Shown here: one piece after another, positions 12,326-26,500 of the stretch
Layout of the letters: each line of letters starts with the position of its first letter
Position numbering within the stretch: the stretch's first letter is position 1
Assembly (NCBI GenBank): GCA_003956705.1
Contig: QZCP01000078.1
Location: 1 to 64,000, forward strand
Length of the DNA: 64,000 nucleotides
Reading direction: 5' to 3'
Source: Brevipalpus yothersi
Taxonomy: Eukaryota; Arthropoda; Arachnida; Trombidiformes; Tenuipalpidae
The notes under the pieces: generated by a model
Database searches by the model: none
What the model was told of the DNA's origin: nothing
Seen by the model: the letters and a program-made list of their open reading frames with translations, nothing else
Position numbers and translations under genes: made by a program

Positions 12326-15300
12326 AACAACAAATCACACACTATACTTGAAGTTCGATTAGCTTCCGATTCGCTTGACGATGGAATGGTTGATTTGGAT
12401 ACCATCAGAAGCGAACCAGAAATGCGATAAAATTTTTCACTAAAAACAATAATAATAATAATTATTAATACTACAACACATTTGCTTTCCGGTAATCGAT
12501 GGATCAGATAATTTCAATTTATGCTCCAGAAGAAGAATCACTTTGTAGCTATTATAAACATACGAAGTAGATGTATAGTTTGTGGTTGGTAAAGTTTTTG
12601 GATAGTTTTTGATGAAGCACTCGAAATTTCGTCGAGTCACATTAATATTGGTGGCGATAATGATACTGATTGGATTTAGTTTATCAGTGGCTACGGTAAA
12701 AGTTGTGTAAATGGTTGCAAGATGAAGATGAAGATGGTAACGATGAAGATGATGAGAATGAGATGGAAGATGATGAATCAGTGGAAGATGATGAATAGAG
12801 TGACAGTGTCCAGTTGGAATGCATTTTGGATGCTTCTTTTTTTCTCTCTTTTTTTTCTAACAACAAGTAGCAAATAATGATGATAATAATGATAAATTCA
12901 TCAATAGCTTGCGATAATGAGAATTGGGAGGAGAAGAAGAAGAAAAAGTGTTGCTTAAATTCGATGTTTTCACAATTCGGTCATACCATACAACTATTAA
13001 CATGGGCGAACATTTAGCATTTGTTACTAGAGTAGAATGTTGCTGATCACAATTATAAAAAAGAGACAGAAAAAAGAGTAAAGGACATGAAGACAGAGAA
13101 ATCTATAAAATTTTCTTAACTTAAAATTACAATTATAACTAATTTTTTACGATTAGGAAGAGAGAGAAAGAGAGACAAAAAAGATCAAACCGGATCCTTA
13201 ACAGATAGGCTTTATCGAGCCATTTTATGCTTAATTATAAATTTTGTTTTCCTCTCATCTTAATCACAATCAAATAGGAATGATGAAGTGAGAAGATGAG
13301 AAGAAAAGTTGGTCAAGTTGTCAAGATGATGATATTTGGTTAACTTTTCTTGAGATGATGAAATGAACTGAATCAACTTTGGACAATTGACCCGTGTAAC
13401 ACCAAAGATATTAGCACAGTAAACGCATGAAACAGATGAATTTTACTATTAGCATGGAAGCTTTTCTCTAACGATTGGTATATATTATATCATTCGATGA
13501 TGAAAATAATTCCTTCATTTGGATAGCTTTGATTTTGGGAGGAATAAATAGGGAATTGGAAACCAAATGAAAGCAAAAAAAGGCTACCAATTATGTAAAA
13601 GTGTTGTCAAATATTATCAGCTAAATAATTTAGCTACTTTTTCCATCAATAAAACTGTAAATGAAAGGAAAACAAAAAATGATATTAGCCATTGAACAGT
13701 TATCAACATGAGGAATTGCGGTATTTTGATGGCCTCAAGGATCAGAATAATCATAGCAGAATGATTTGTTGAACCTGTTGCTATTTATATTTTCCATTTC
13801 AAAAATTCTGATTCTGAAGAATCGTAGCTGAAAGGCAGCAAAAATGGTAAAGGCCAGAATTGTTACTAGGGAATATCGAGAGAGGCATTCTTCGAAATTG
13901 TTCTCTTCACTAAATAATCTTTCATCAGAATTTTATCTATCAGAAATACTGTCTTCACTAGGAATACAGACACAGCCGTGATTTTTAATATCCAACACCT
14001 CTTAGAAATTGATCATGAATCGCATAGAACCGGTCAATCAGGAATCCTTGCAAGTAGGTATAAACATGCTATCATTTCGATCATATTTTTTCTATCGAAT
14101 TCTCGAAAGGAAAAGAATCTTCATGGATGATGAATAACGTCTAGACTATGTAGGCAACATCAATCAAAAATTTTTTCAGTATCAATTGAATGTGAGAAAA
14201 TTATATGATCATCTAATGGCTGAACATTCCGGTGTCCGAGCATCTTCTCTTTTTGAAATAGATTCTGGCAACTATTACATGTGACAATCATTTGGGCGGC
14301 TGTTCAACACTCATCAAAAAGATGATTCATTCCATCTGACCATCAAAATATTCCCAAATTCATCTACTCACCTCAATACTCCATAGGGAATATCAACCAA
14401 TAAAACAATAGCCCATCACATTTGATCGGCTATCATCATCACACACAGCAAAAGAATTGACCATTTGTACGATATTAACACCATCAAAATGGTCCACAAA
14501 TTTTGGTAATTGAAAAGAAGTAAAAGGTAAGAAGGACGAAAAAAAAGAATAGGAATTAACTAGTCCATCTCACAGATATCATTCCGAAAACACACTCGAT
14601 TCTCCCTGTATGTATATATATTTAATTTCTCTCTCTATTTTCCTCTCGTTTACTATCCAAAAATTTTGGACTGATGGTGGACATGAGAGGAAAAAACACG
14701 TACACATATACAGGGAAAGGAGTGAGAGGTGTATATATATATAAAGTGTACCAGAATTGGCCTAGTGGATGGGTATATATACATATACACACATACACAC
14801 ATATATATACACGAAAATGCCTTCATGAACGCTTCAGAACCATGGGAAAAAAGGGGGGGCCAATATCAAGTGAGTCACTTGATATTACGATGACTCGGTG
14901 CGTCAAATTCGAACACAGGATGTTGGTCATGATTCAAAAGGATCAGCGCAAGCTTGTACATGTATTCTGCGAAGTGTACACATATACACACATTTTCAAC
15001 TCTATTATCATCATCATCACACATACACATCTTTACATTCATCGATACAATCAGAATGGTCATTAATGGGTTTTTGATTGTGAATATTCTGTTGATATCA
15101 ATCAAATTTTTTGGTTAAAATCCACACAAGAATCCAATAATTGTCTCGGTTGTTCGTATTAAGAAATATGCTGGGAATATTGAGAAGGTATTCCCGTTCA
15201 CGGTATGATATAGTGGTGCTATTTGCCTTTTATGCTTGAATAAAATTCGAAATGAGAAATTCCGGTTGATATCAGTTACTTGATAATGAAAGTTTAGAAT

Positions 15301-15864
15301 TGACATAGGTTGTAAGATGGGAATAATCAGGAGATTTGAGATTTAAAATATTCTGTTACGGTGTAATGCCCTGAGCGGGTTCCTAGTTTCAGGAGCACCT
15401 TATATATCATCATTCCGATATTTATTTCACCATAATACTCGAGGCTATGATAGCGATATTTCGAAAGAGTGTAAATTATCAAATAGAGAGTTTCCAGAAT
15501 ATGATGAAACATGAAGATAGAGTGAAGTAGGGAATGTTTGAGGAGAAGTTATTCTCAGCAAACTCTCGGGCACACTCGGAAAAAGGCTCAATAAATCTTC
15601 GTAATATGATATGATACCGTAGCATTGGCATTAAAAAATGGATATGATAAATCATAGTTCACACAATTGAGTTGAAGTTTGAACAATTATATTGAAGCAA
15701 AACAATAAGACCTCCTTGTTAAATTGTAGAGGCATATTGAGTGAAAAAGTTTCAAAGAATCACATCAATGGATGGAATTGATTAACCTCTGAGCCACTTT
15801 AGGAGACGAGTTGGAATCATCCTAAACACAAACGAAAATCATAAAAGTAGGAATGATAAAAATT
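12326..15864. other. Intergenic: RIM 5' region and ALDH 3' region, no gene recognised
   Basis: About 3.5 kb without a supportable exon. It is AT-rich with simple sequence: GAT/GAA-rich at 12720-12800, and TA/CA-rich at 14700-14815 and 14985-15040. The 130-residue plus frame at 14674-15066 is mostly Tyr/Thr/His from the TA/CA repeats. RIM transcription and any 5' UTR exons must come from this stretch. Confidence 0.5.
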
Positions 15865-18800
15865 TCATAAATTTTTCAAAAATAATTGAACGAACATTAG
15901 TGCCATCATGCCAGAGAAAAAAACGATGACATAGTCTAAATTATTGGGAATTAATGTACGCTTTGCCAGAAGAAATCTCATGAATCCCAATTTTTTGTTG
16001 CTATATGGTGGATACCGAAGGCTGTTGAAAGGATAAATGAGAGTAAGATTATTGTAAAACTTGGTAAGCCTCAAGAGGCCTCTTCTCACCTTCCAATTGA
16101 TTCGAGAACAGAATTGAATCCTCGTTTTAAAACAGCTTTAGGATGTGAGAAAGTTTTGAAAGTATATTCTCCGTGATAACATCCCATACCACTGTTCCCA
16201 ACACCACCGAAAGGTAATGAATCAACTAAAATTGGGAGAATGAGGAAATTCACACATGAATTATTTTATCAGACCAGTGTTTTTTATCATTATTCGAATA
16301 TTTACATACCAGTCAAGTGTACAGCAATATCATTAACTACCAGAGCTCCACTTGAAGTTTGCTCATTGAATTGTGCGATTACAGCTTTTTTCTTCGAAAA
16401 AACATACAAAGCCAATGGCTTTTGCCTGCTGTTAATGTAATCGATAGCTTCTTGAGCATCTCTAACGATAAAAATGGGCAAAATTGGACCAAAAATCTGA
16501 AAATATTGAATGTGAAATGTTAAAATCAGAACAAAATCGAAATTAGAAAACGTGAATTACCTCTTCTTGCATCACAGGATCTTTAGCGTTAACATCACTG
16601 ATGAGAGTGAGTGAAACGTATAAATCTTCAGGGTCATAGTTACCCCCGAAAGCAATTTTACTTTTATTTGTATCTAGAATTTCTACTATCCTCCTGGTCA
16701 TCAAAGAGTGAGAAGACAAAATGAGAGGTAATTAGTGGCAATTTTCGATGAAACATTATGAAGTGTAGAAGCTGGCAAAAATTGGTAAATTGTTTCTAAT
16801 GAATAAATTTTTCCACTCACTTGAAATGATTTTCATTCACGACGCGAGCAAGATCTTTACTTTGCTGAGGATTCAAACCGAAAAACTCTTTAACAACCAC
16901 AGGAATTTTGTCGAGAATTTGCTTTTGAACTTCTTTAGTGCAGATAATATAATCTGGAGCCACGCAAGTTTGTCCACTATTGATCGACTTTCCCCATACG
17001 ATCCGTCTAATTGCAGCCATCATATCGGCAGTCGTTTCATCAATATAGACAGGACTGTTGGAAGATGGAATGAAGATTAAATTTCATAATATGCAGTGAA
17101 TATTTAATTTCTGGTGTGTATGAGTAGAAAACTCACCATTTCCCACCCATCTCTAGAGTGACAGGAGTCAAATTTTTAGCAGCAGCCTCATAAATTATTC
17201 GGCCCACTCGATCACCTCCAGTATAGAAGATATAATCATATCTCTCTTTTAGTGCCTCTGCTGTATCTGCTGGTCCACCAAGAAGAATATGGTAACATTC
17301 CTAAAATATGATGAAATATGAATAGATGAAAGATCAAAAATGAAATCTCTTTGACAGGATAGAGCCAATCTCGAATGATAAGGCAAAGTTGTCAAGGCTA
17401 AAGTTATCTTCGCAAACCGGCTTATTTTACAAAGATCGGTGACCTATTCAATTCTATTCGCTATTCAATTCAACGCATTTTAGACAAAAATACATGCATA
17501 ATCTTTAATGGAATTTTCCCTAACTAATTTTCCTTCTATCGCTAGCACAACAGACTGGGACTGGAGCCCAGTAAATTGACCCATCAGCAATCAACTAGCT
17601 TCCATGGTGAGAAGAATGAGCGGGAGATCCCCGTGTCCAGGGACAATTTTCTAGAAGCGATAACAAGGTGGTTAAAATTCAGTAATCATAGAAAAGGAGA
17701 GAAAGAAAGAGAGAGATAGACAGAGATAGAGAGAAAACTGGAATTTATGATAACCTTGATTAAATGATTGAATCAAATGACATATTTACGTCGGAATGAG
17801 ATCACTGTAATCCTTCATAGCTGATGTAAGATGAAATAATCATTGTAAACGTAATACAAACCTTGTCTAGATAGCGTGGTAAAAGCTCTGAGATCACACG
17901 AGCAATCTTGGGTGTGAGTTCGGATGGCTTCAAAATGGCACAATTCCCTGCAGCAATGGCACCCACAAGTGGCCCTAAGGATAATTGGATTGGATAATTC
18001 CAGGCTCCGATGATCAGCACAACTCCATAAGGCTCATATTTCACACAAACTTTGTCAAACATTGTCATCAAACTTTTGCTTGCTGATTGAGGTCTAGACC
18101 ATGTATCAATGTTGTTGAGCATTACTTGAATTTCATTTTTAACCAAATCAACTTCATAGAGTACCGTTTCGAATTGAGATTTTCTCAGATCACTCATGAG
18201 AGCATCTACCATGAGTTTCTCATTTTCGACCAACATGGATCGCAATGATTTTAATTGCTTTTTTCGAAAAGCAATATCTTTCGTGACATTGGATGAGAAA
18301 GCCTTCCGCGCTCGTGCAAGCATCTGAATGTCATAATAGAGAAGGAAGTTAGAACACATAGATCAACTTGGTTAACCTGATTGCAATGAATTTTGTAATA
18401 GTGTATGAAATAAGCTTAAGCATTCGAAAAACACAGAACATTGGTCATATATAATGAGATGAGTATTGAACAATCGGTATGCCATTCAACCATTACAGGA
18501 TGACAAACACTAGGAGGTGGAGGTAAATCAACTAGGACCGGAATTTTCATACAAAATGAGAGCGGAAGTTAATTATGATCAACAACAGAACGCTATAAGA
18601 ATGATGATGTAGGAATAGATGGAAAAAAGATAAATGAACGATCAAAAAGGCGAAAGTTGATAATCTCATTTACCTGAGAAATCGATTCAATATTCATGTT
18701 TTCCTGATCACACTCTAAATCTATCATGATGGATACTTGTGATGGATGAATGTTGAGTCCGGATGGAGATGAATTCAAAAGAAGATCATTTCGTTGATTT

Positions 18801-18886
18801 ACATCACTCGAAATTACGATATTCGGTTGATACAAATCAGTCGAAAAGGTGGGTGAAGGTGTTTCAAGTTTGTCGTCTAGAGTCAT
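15865..18886 (-). CDS. Class-3-type aldehyde dehydrogenase with C-terminal membrane anchor
   Basis: NAD(P)-dependent oxidation of aldehydes to acids; the anchored form resembles fatty aldehyde dehydrogenase (ALDH3A2 type), which acts at ER membranes. Exons: 18886-18674, 18323-17862, 17300-17137, 17054-16821, 16693-16561, 16496-16310, 16225-16090, 16021-15865. They total 1686 nt, or 561 aa. Visible motifs: cofactor-site IIGAWNYP and LKPSE, FYTGG, the general-base Glu in LEMGGK (about 275), catalytic Cys in NSGQTCVAP (about 310), EEIFGPILPI and PFGGVGNSGMG. The last exon ends in a hydrophobic segment (YVIVFFSGMMALMFVQLFL), a likely tail anchor. Exon 1 adds 71 residues with no ALDH similarity. 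Exon 2 itself begins with ATG at the usual family start (MLARARKAF), so translation from 18323 would give a standard 490-residue enzyme. Confidence 0.93.
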
Positions 18887-19241
18887 CGAGGAAGATGAAA
18901 TTGATACTTTAAACTCGATAAATCAATGGGAAAAGATAAATATGATGAAAATGATAAAACTTTGCCAACAATCGGCAGAAATTCAACATCAAGTCACATA
19001 GATATTAGTTAATCAACTGTTATAGTAACTACAGATAAGGTTATAATTTCTCTCATCTCAATCTGAATTTTTTCTTATTCCCTTATTTTCTTCTTCTTCT
19101 TCTTCTACCACTTCTACAGTTTCATTGGTTTTTCAGAAGATTAGGATTAACTTTCACTCGTATTTGCGGTTTTCTACTCTCTACTCTCTCGCGCCAGTGC
19201 TTGATAATAATTTTTCACTCAACTCACTCAACTCACTTTCT

Positions 19242-19273
<32 letters not shown>

Positions 19274-22200
19274 CATCTATTCCATTACTCTCCAACCATT
19301 ACTACTTGATGATAAGTTGAACGACAAGTTAACCAAAATAGCTGGAGGGTTGACGGAAGAATGGAACACAAGTGGTCATAAGTTGTGACTTAATCTATTG
19401 AGTAGAAAGAGAAAGATTTTTCAAGTGAACACATACACACATACACACAGCCAGCAGAGGTGGAAAGTAAAGATGATGATATTGAGACGAATAAACAATG
19501 GCAAGGTTATATCGCTTGTGGAGACAGGAATGTACACTAAACGAAAGATTGGAACATACTAAATTTTGATGAAAAATTTTTCTCTCAACAGTAGCTATGC
19601 GAAAAAATTTTGAGAGAAGGAAAAAAGAAAAATGAAAAAGAGGAGAGAAATGATGGGAGGAGAGATGAGAGAAAGAAGCAAAATTTGTTGACCGATAAAG
19701 ATCGTGAATGAAATTCTTCGGTAACTATCAATTTGATGAAAAATAAGTCAACTGGAAACAAAGGAAAAGTTTGGGTAATCATGTACAAGGAAAGTTTGGA
19801 TGGAGAAGAGTGGAACGTAGTTGGGATTCACTTTGATAACAGTGGGAAACATTGTCAAGTTACGAATGATAAAATTATTTTTTTCGCTTGCTGCTAATTC
19901 ATCGTTTATCACCAGAGCCTCACACTTTCTCTTTCTTTTACGAAGTGCTTGATTAAAACTAATCAGGAAATAAATCATGAATAGGTATCCACTTATTTCA
20001 TGCTCTCCAGTAAATAGTATAAGAGAAAGGCGCCAATCAAATTGGCTGAGAAAGAATCGAACGTTGATTGTAATGGAACCGGTAAACATCGAGAGCAGAC
20101 CAATTGATTGTAATGATGATGAGAGTATGCATTCAACCAGAAAGAGAGTCGAGATCGAAGTTCGCTCGGCGAAACTCATCATAACTTTGATTCTTAACTT
20201 TTTGCCACATGCATGATTTCATGATCTTTGCCGATGGAAAATAATTCCAAATCCACCAGACAAGTTCAGTAAGCATACTGTGTGTTATATTATTAAAATA
20301 ATCTGGACAAGAAATTCCGCTTGAACAATAATGTACGAGAGCACAACATGATTTTAGATCATCACTTTCATTTGATATTAGATCTCAAACAATTGAATGA
20401 TTCGCTCATCCTGTAAGAGTTGTAATCTGAGCACAATCAAGATTTTCATTGTCGATTTGGAACAAGCTTTCAATTTTGATGAACACAATCGAAGTGCAAA
20501 GGCAACTCAAAGTTGATCGTAAAATATTAGGGATGCTTAAGCTTAATCGAAGTGGTTGATTGGTGTGAAAATTTAGAACAAAATTAACTCACCCCGAAAG
20601 GTTTGGATTGATTATTGTTTTCCATTTAGTTCATCAAAAATTTCGTAGAGAGATTCAGTTCAGACTTGACAGTCTTCAGAAAACTAGAACAGAGAGAAAG
20701 AGAGAGATAAAATGTTAGGTTAATTGAAGATTGAATAAAGAGGATTGTAGCTCAAGAGGTCATACTAATTGAGGTGAAATGTGTGTATGTATATGTTTGA
20801 CCGTAACTGGACCAAATAAGATGATTATAACGACAAACTATTGATATTTCATTTAATGAATCGGATAGAGGTGAAACATATGATAACGCTTCGAAATGGT
20901 TAACATATGTTCTAATACATAGAAATACACATATTCACCATTAACAATTCAACGATATTTCATGATCATGGCGGATCTCTATCGTACACACACAAAGATA
21001 ATGTTGTTATGTAATTGGTATTGGACTTACCCAAAGGAATGATGATAGTCAATCAATTGATACACTTGATTTGATGGGATGCAAAATCGGAATACCAAGT
21101 AACTTTACCAATAGTAATCCCACAGACAATAATATCAAATGTCACTTGTCTATCCACAAAACATCTCCAAGAATTATACAATTACATGTACTTTCTCTAA
21201 TGTATTTGGTAAAAATTTTTTTTCCAACAAAAATCTTCCTCATTCACTTTCTTCCTCAACAACCTTGATTGAAAGCCTGCTAATACAAGTAACAGAAGAC
21301 AAGATAACCAGAATCTGGTTTCACCAGCATTAAACTTACATCACAAGTTCTCAATTAAATTTATATATAATATAATTCATATCTATTTGACTCCGAGACA
21401 CACTTAAATGTATTGCACAAGAGGTATTGAATAATGTTGACAATAATAATAACAATAGGTTTGTGAGCAATACCGGCTCAAGTGTTGCTGTTGCCTTCCT
21501 TATTATTTACATTCCTCTCTGTAAGTGAAGAAGATGTTCATGATTGTTATTGGTGCTTGTCTATTCGTCAATTGAAGCGCTTTTAGGAACGAGAAATTAT
21601 ATTATTAATTTTTGATTATATTCTTTTGAACTGATTGAATCATTTTTTGATTTAAATTTACACTGGACAGCGGTCAGATGAAGATTTGCACTTTTTTTTT
21701 GTTTTACAATTGATACATGTATAAATTGTTCGAAGCAAAAGTGGTGTTAAAACTTTTGACAATCAGTATATTTTTTAGTTCCCAATAAGAATTGATAACA
21801 ATTTTCCCAGCTTGATAGTTTGTGTATTTTTCTCTCCATTTTCACTTTTGAATCATCAATAATCATCATTACCATCATCATCAAGTAGAATATTAGCGTG
21901 TAGATGTATTTTCTTTCTATTATAATCTAAAAATTGATCGATTCTAGTGAGAACTTTTTTTTTCCATCACACCTAACCAAACAGTAGAGCAAAAATTAGG
22001 TATCAGAATTTTATTGGAGAAAGTTTCCTCCTCTCCAACATTTTTAATCAATATTTTGATAATCATGCTTATTCACCATTGTAATCTCTTGACATCTATT
22101 GTGGATCACAGGATTGAAACTACCTCAGCCAAGAAAAGTTTGTCTATCCATGACTCTTGGACCGGGAGAGAGAGAGAGAGATGAAGAGGATTCAATTTTG

Positions 22201-22438
22201 GAGCCCAAAATTTTGTGTGTTGACCCAAGCTTGAAAGATGGGAAAACGTTACCATCGAGACATGTAATTTAACTTTGCTCACAATAGAAGAAGGTTGCTG
22301 ATGTTGTATTGACATCTAACCGTGAGTGCCTCTTAATTGTAGTGATAATTGGCCACACTTTGACATATTTTATACATACCATCTTTGTCTATGTGATCAT
22401 TTTTTGTGATCATTTGTGTGTGTGTGCTTGTTTATGTG
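18887..22438. other. Divergent intergenic region between ALDH and alpha-catenin
   Basis: The two genes point away from each other, so both promoters and any non-coding 5' exons should lie here. TC/CTT-rich tracts occur at 19090-19120 and 19235-19275. The 144-residue minus frame at 19748-20182 has no family resemblance and lacks clear splice partners. No gene is supported. Confidence 0.5.
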
Positions 22439-25418
22439 ATGGCATTTAATATCAAAACACGATCAGTGGAAGAAATACTGGCACCATTAGTTCTTCAGGT
22501 ATGTATTTAAACTTTCTCTTGTGTATGTTTTGACTGTCAACATCCGCTGCCTCACCCAAACTGATTGATTTGAGTTATTTTGTGATTGTGAATGTGAAAA
22601 AAATTCCTCTTATTTTAGGTCACTACTTTGGTCAATTCACATGAGGAAAACAAAAAACAAGGTGGCCGATCTAAGCGAGCTCAAGTTTTGGTGGCCGCTG
22701 TTGAAAAGGCAACCGAAAATTTTATCACCAATGGAGAAGAGATTGCAAGAGAAAATGATGATTTTCGGGATAAAATGACCGAAGCTGTGAATGAAGTTCG
22801 TGATGCTGGCCAAAAAATGTCCGAAGCTTCGAGACAATTTGCTGAGGATCCATGTTCATCCGCTAAACGTGGTCAAATGGTCCGTGAAGCTAGGAATCTA
22901 CTTAATCGGGTTGCTGGTCTTCTTATTCTTGCCGATATGATTGATGTCAATAATCTACTCAAATCACTCGAGGCAGTTGAAGGTGATCTCAAGAATGTGG
23001 TCAATTCAAATAATCAAGAAGAATTGCTCAAAAATTTCAATGAATTCGGTCGTAAAGCAAATGATTTGATATATCAAGCGGCAAAACGGCAAAATGAGCT
23101 TAAAGATCCTCGACTTCGAGATGACCTGGCAGCAGCCCGAGCAGTGTTGAAAAAGAATTCCATGATGTTACTTACAGCATCGAAGGTGTTCGTCCGTCAT
23201 CCGGAACTATCGGCAGCTAAAGAAAATCGTGATTATACATTTAAACAAGTGTGTGAGGCTGTGAGTACTGTTCGTGATGTGGCCAAAGGTGACAAGAGTA
23301 GATCTGATCTTGGTCTGGATGTTCGCGGTAAACTTGCTGATGCTCTAGATGAATTTGATGAACGAATTCTAATGGATCCATCGGAATATGATGAAACTCG
23401 AACGCGACCTGATCTAGAGGATCAATTAGAAAGAATCATAAATGATGTAGCCATTATGGCTGATTATCAATCAACACGAGACACACGACGGGAACGTATT
23501 GTTGCCGAATGTAATGCCGTACGACAAGCTCTACAAGATCTCCTTTCTGAGTACTTATCTAATGTTGAAAAGAAAGAACCATCTGACAATTTGGAGAGAG
23601 CTCAAGAGCATATCACCCGGAAGACTCGAGATCTTCGACGACACCTTCGCAAGGCAGTTATTGACAATGTGTCTGATTCATTCTTGGACACTAATGTGCC
23701 TTTATTGGTGCTAGAGGAAGCTGCAAAACAAGGGGAAGCGGCAGTTGAAGCTTATCAGGATAAATTCCGTGAACATGCAGAGAAACTAGTTGAGGTTGCC
23801 AACCTTGCGTGTAACATGTCCAACAATGAAGATGGAATTCGCATGGTTCGTTACGCAGCAATGCAAATTGAAAACCTTTGCCCTCAAGTTATCAATGCAG
23901 CTAAAATTCTTGCTGCTCGCCAAACAAAAGTTGCTCAAGAAAATATGGATGCCTTCAAAAATCTCTGGGAAACTCAAGTCCGACTGCTAACCGAAGCCGT
24001 TGATGATATAACAACAATCGATGATTTTCTGGCTGTTTCAGAGAATCATATTCTCGAAGATGTTCATGAGTGTGTCACAGCTCTTCGGAATAAGGATGCC
24101 GATCGGTTGGACAGTATGGCTGGTGCCATTCGTGGCCGTGCAGCACGTGTATGTAATGTTGTGACTGCTGAAATGGACAATTACGAGCCAGGAGAGTATA
24201 CAGATCGTGTTCTTCTATCCGTATCGAAATTGCGTGATTCAATAATGAAAGAGTTTGTCGAGAAAGTTGAAAAAGCGGTTGATGTTCTGACTGAAATTCG
24301 TAATGAAACTTTGGACGAAAATGAGTTCATTGATGCATCTCGTTTCGTCTACGATGGAGTTCGTGAGATAAGAAGAGTGGTATTGCTCAACCGATCTATT
24401 GAAGAGATTGATTCTGAACTTGAGATGGAATATGATGAGAATAACTATGAAACACTAAGTAAATCTAGTGTTCACAGTGATCTTGATGAATATCCTGAAA
24501 TATCTGGTATCAGCAATACTAGAGATGCGTATAGATTGGTTTCAGAGGAGGAGAAACAGAAAATTGCTGCCCAAGTGGAAACCTTCCGAACAGAGAAGTA
24601 TAAGTTCGACAAAGAAGTCGCCAAATGGGACGAGAAAGGCAATGATATCATTGTTATTGCCAAGAAAATGTGTTTCGTGATGATCGAAATGACCGAATTC
24701 ACCCGTGGAAAAGGTCCTCTTCGAACCACAATGGATGTCATCAATAAAGCTAAAGAAATCTCTGAACTTGGAACTACTCTCGATAAGTTAGCCGGATTGA
24801 TCGCTGATCAATGCCCTGAATCGACAACTAAAAAAGACTTACTAGCTTACTTAAAACGTATTGAACTCTACTGCCAGCAGCTTAATATTACCTCCAAAGT
24901 GAAAGCTGATGTTCAAAATATTTCCGGAAACTTAATTGTGTCTGGGGTAAGCAATCGCTTGATATATTTCCTTTATGATATCGTTCTTACCACCTGACTG
25001 TTTCTCCTTTCAGTTGGATAGTGCAACATCTTTGATCCAAGCTGCCAAAAATCTTATGAATGCCGTGGTTCTCACCGTTAAGGCATCATATGTCGCTTCT
25101 ACAAAAGTAAGATTATTGTTTCTCACTCATCTAGAAACTTGAACTAATCATTTCTCTCATTTCAGTATCCTCGAGGAGCCATCGTTGCTGTGAGTATTTG
25201 GGAAGATTGTGTTAAATCAATCAAATTTTGAACTTGTCTCTTCTCTCTTTCTTTAGTCACCAATTGTTGTATGGAAAATGCGAGCACCCGAGAAGAAGCC
25301 TCTTGTCCGTCGAGAGAAGCCAGAGGAAAGTCGAGCCAAAGTCCGTAAAGGTTCTCAAAAGAGAACCGATTCTCCTCTCAAGACTCTCAATCAGTTCTCT
25401 TCCGAACCATTGATTTGA
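22439..25418 (+). CDS. alpha-Cat: Alpha-catenin
   Basis: Vinculin-family protein that links the cadherin/beta-catenin complex to F-actin at adherens junctions. Exons: 22439-22498, 22619-24946, 25014-25106, 25166-25189, 25257-25418. They total 2667 nt, or 888 aa, close to the family length of about 900. The N-terminus (MAFNIKTRSVEEILAPLVLQ, then VTTLVNSHEE) and the beta-catenin-binding helical region are typical. The long second exon (776 residues) carries the N and M vinculin-homology domains. The last exons encode the actin-binding C-terminus (YPRGAIVA, SPIVVWKMRAPEKKPLV) and a basic tail. The fourth exon is only 24 nt (8 codons, phase 0), so its inclusion could be regulated. The start is fixed by the conserved N-terminus. 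Confidence 0.96.
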
Positions 25419-26500
25419 TACTTGAGACAATTTGGAATTGTACACCGTTTTCGGTCATAATATTGAAATCAACAGCAGCTCATTACTATTGTAATAGCCC
25501 CATTTGCATGCAATCGTTGCGCTCCGCATCCTTATATGAATCAAAATTCACATTTTGTGTGTGTCAATTTCATACATATCTTGAAAATTCACGAATAGTT
25601 ATTGTGTCTTCCCTATCTTTTAGATTTTTACACTTTTGCTATGATTGATACTTATATTTGTTTTTTATATCTTCTTGATGCCTTCACCAGCCCAAAACTT
25701 GAATCCCAAAATTGAAACTTGATGTGCGTTTTATATCTTCAAACCATTTTCTCACACTTTTTGTCGAGAATAAGATTTATACAATGTAGACCATAGCAAT
25801 GCCTTTTTTGCACTTATCCATATCAGTCTGACAGATGAATTTTTCAAATAATTTCCAAAATCATTGTACAAGTTCTATCAAAAAAAAGAGAAGAATATAT
25901 AAATAATATTTATGGATTTTTTCCGAAACATCAGTTCCATCTTATTACCTTCATCAAACTGGTTGGGGAAAAGTACAAAGTTGTACCTCAAAATTTCTCA
26001 CCAATAGTGTGAATGGATTGAATGACTATAAAATAAAACAAAGCCTCCATTCTAACGACAATCTTTGTCCAGATCCATCATTAGTCCACTTGAGCTTCCG
26101 CCTCTAATTTCGTCAACGAATTCTTGAGACCTATCAAAAAAACAGTCCTCAAGTTTGACCATATTCACTTCAACTCTCGATTGAACTTCTCGATTGACTC
26201 TATTTTCTCCAGCATACCAATGAACAATACCATTACTTGCTTGCATTCGGCCTAATCATTTCCAACCATGATGACTAATAACGTTTTGATTCACCTCAAC
26301 AATCAACAATTCCGTTATATTGTTGAAGTTAGAGCGCAAATTGAATACACAAGACACATGCGCTTGTGTGTGAAGGATTCGGTTTGGTGAAAACAGACAC
26401 ACAAGTGAAAACAATCATAAATATAATACTTACACATATATTTTCTCTTTCTGATTGGTGATGATCAGAAATATATATATGTTATAAATATATAGTAGTC
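25419..26500. other. Alpha-catenin 3' UTR and intergenic
   Basis: AT-rich. An AATAAA at 26032-26037 is a plausible polyadenylation signal for alpha-catenin, about 610 bases after the stop. A 64-codon minus frame at 26052-26246 lies just past it and has no recognisable similarity. Confidence 0.45.
26032..26037 (+). terminator. Candidate poly(A) signal of alpha-catenin
   Basis: Canonical AATAAA hexamer downstream of the alpha-catenin stop on the same strand. No earlier canonical hexamer was noticed between the stop and this site. Confidence 0.35.

Noticed and set aside
12684..12866. Ser-rich minus-strand frame
   Set aside because: Translation of a GAT/GAA repeat (poly-Ser); lies upstream of the RIM start and has no coding signal.
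14674..15066. 130-codon plus-strand frame
   Set aside because: Mostly Tyr/Thr/His runs from TA/CA simple repeats; no domain and no splice support.
19748..20182. 144-codon minus-strand frame between ALDH and alpha-catenin
   Set aside because: Hydrophobic/mixed composition without a family. An overlapping frame also exists on the other strand, and there are no splice partners.
26052..26246. 64-codon minus-strand frame
   Set aside because: Starts and ends cleanly but has no similarity and lies just past the alpha-catenin poly(A) site; too short to support.
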